Assembly (NCBI GenBank): GCA_017882655.1
Contig: JADGPB010000178.1
Span: forward strand, 1 to 5,775
DNA length: 5,775 nt
Direction of reading: 5' to 3'
From: Propionibacteriales bacterium
GTDB taxonomy: Bacteria > Actinomycetota > Actinomycetes > Propionibacteriales > Propionibacteriaceae
In this document: positions 5,294 through 5,775 of the stretch, in pieces
How the letters are laid out: each line of letters opens with the position of its first letter
How positions within the stretch are numbered: the first letter of the stretch is position 1
The notes under the pieces: model-generated
Databases searched by the model: none
What the model was told of the DNA's origin: nothing
Seen by the model: only the letters and a program-made list of their open reading frames with translations
Program-made: the position numbers and the translations under genes

Positions 5294-5775
5294 ACGGCAC
5301 GGTCACCTCCCTGGCTGCCTGGCGTACGGCCCGTCGCGAGGCCTCGATCAGCACGCCCGGCGAGCTCGTCGACGCGATCGGTGTGCCGTTCAGCGACGAA
5401 CAGCTCGACGCGATCACGGCGCCGCTCGATCCGACCGTGGTGATCGCCGGTGCCGGGTCCGGCAAGACCACCGTCATGGCCGCGCGGGTCGTCTGGCTCG
5501 TCGGTACGGGGCAGGTTCACCCGGGTCAGGTGCTCGGCCTCACGTTCACGCGCAAGGCCGCAGCCGAGCTGGCGCAACGGATCCGCGCCGCGTTGGTCAC
5601 GTCCGGTGTGCTCAGCCCGGATGGGGTCGACGACGAGGGCGAGCAGGTCATCCTCACGTACGACTCCTTCGCCTCGCGGCTGGTGTCCGAGCACGGCCTC
5701 TGGCTGGGGTACGAGACCGACCCGACCATGATCACGGGCGCCGCGCGGTACCGGCTCGCGTCACGGGTGGTGACA
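5290..5775 (+). CDS. adnB: AdnB-like helicase-nuclease subunit, N-terminal part, cut by the right edge
   Basis: The frame is open from the GTG at 5290 to the window end, giving 162 residues. It starts inside the adnA stop region in a GTGA overlap, typical of translational coupling and a 1:1 complex. A purine-rich AGGGAAGG at 5271-5278 lies 11 nt upstream, rather far for a strong site. Visible helicase motifs are the Q motif FSDEQLDAI (34-42), Walker A GAGSGKT (54-60), motif Ia LTFTRKAAAELAQRI (84-98) and TYDSF (123-127). The pattern VVIAGAGSGKT...MAARVVWLV...VLGLTFTRKAA closely resembles mycobacterial AdnB (recalled from M. tuberculosis Rv3201c). In the mycobacterial enzyme AdnB is known as the lead motor. 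D125 stands where UvrD-family proteins usually have His. The rest of the motor and the nuclease domain lie outside the window. Confidence 0.88.
   Translation, partial: MNGTVTSLAAWRTARREASISTPGELVDAIGVPFSDEQLDAITAPLDPTVVIAGAGSGKTTVMAARVVWLVGTGQVHPGQVLGLTFTRKAAAELAQRIRAALVTSGVLSPDGVDDEGEQVILTYDSFASRLVSEHGLWLGYETDPTMITGAARYRLASRVVT

Noticed and set aside
1..5775. CRISPR array, insertion sequence, prophage or toxin-antitoxin system
   Set aside because: No regularly spaced repeats beyond the three described, no transposase or integrase motifs, and no small paired genes were visible on either strand.

Overview
The window looks like chromosomal DNA from a high-GC actinobacterium. Third codon positions are strongly G/C in the coding regions. 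Both helicase-nuclease genes start with GTG and are coupled through a GTGA overlap. One gene appears leaderless with a TAnnnT -10 box, and the two-subunit AdnAB-type resection machine is typical of Actinobacteria. The Nocardioidaceae or wider Propionibacteriales would fit, but that placement is an impression and was not tested.

Layout, left to right. Positions 1-55 (minus) hold only the first 18 codons of an unidentified gene that runs off the left edge. Positions 147-1097 (minus) encode a stand-alone LigD-type polymerase domain (PolDom, NHEJ primase-polymerase), probably leaderless. Positions 1206-1409 (minus) encode a 67-residue CspA-family cold-shock protein. It has a clear Shine-Dalgarno, a hairpin in its leader and a strong 12-bp intrinsic terminator separating it from the PolDom gene. 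Positions 1524-2023 are a roughly 500-bp stretch with no convincing gene. It contains a three-copy repeat, CCAGGTTGnGCAGG, with two direct copies and one inverted copy. Positions 2024-5293 (plus) encode an AdnA-like UvrD-type helicase fused to a RecB-type nuclease carrying a putative four-Cys Fe-S site. Positions 5290-5775 (plus) are the start of the partner adnB, cut by the right edge.

The genes at the two ends relate to DNA double-strand breaks. AdnAB resects ends for homologous recombination, and PolDom enzymes fill or extend ends during non-homologous end joining. They are transcribed divergently, with the csp gene and the repeat-bearing spacer between them. The coding content is recognisable and mostly conventional. 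The least explained parts are the 1524-2023 spacer, the csp leader hairpin, the twin palindromes at 76-103, and a His-to-Gln change in the PolDom active-site motif. I do not see evidence for a wholly new multi-gene system here.
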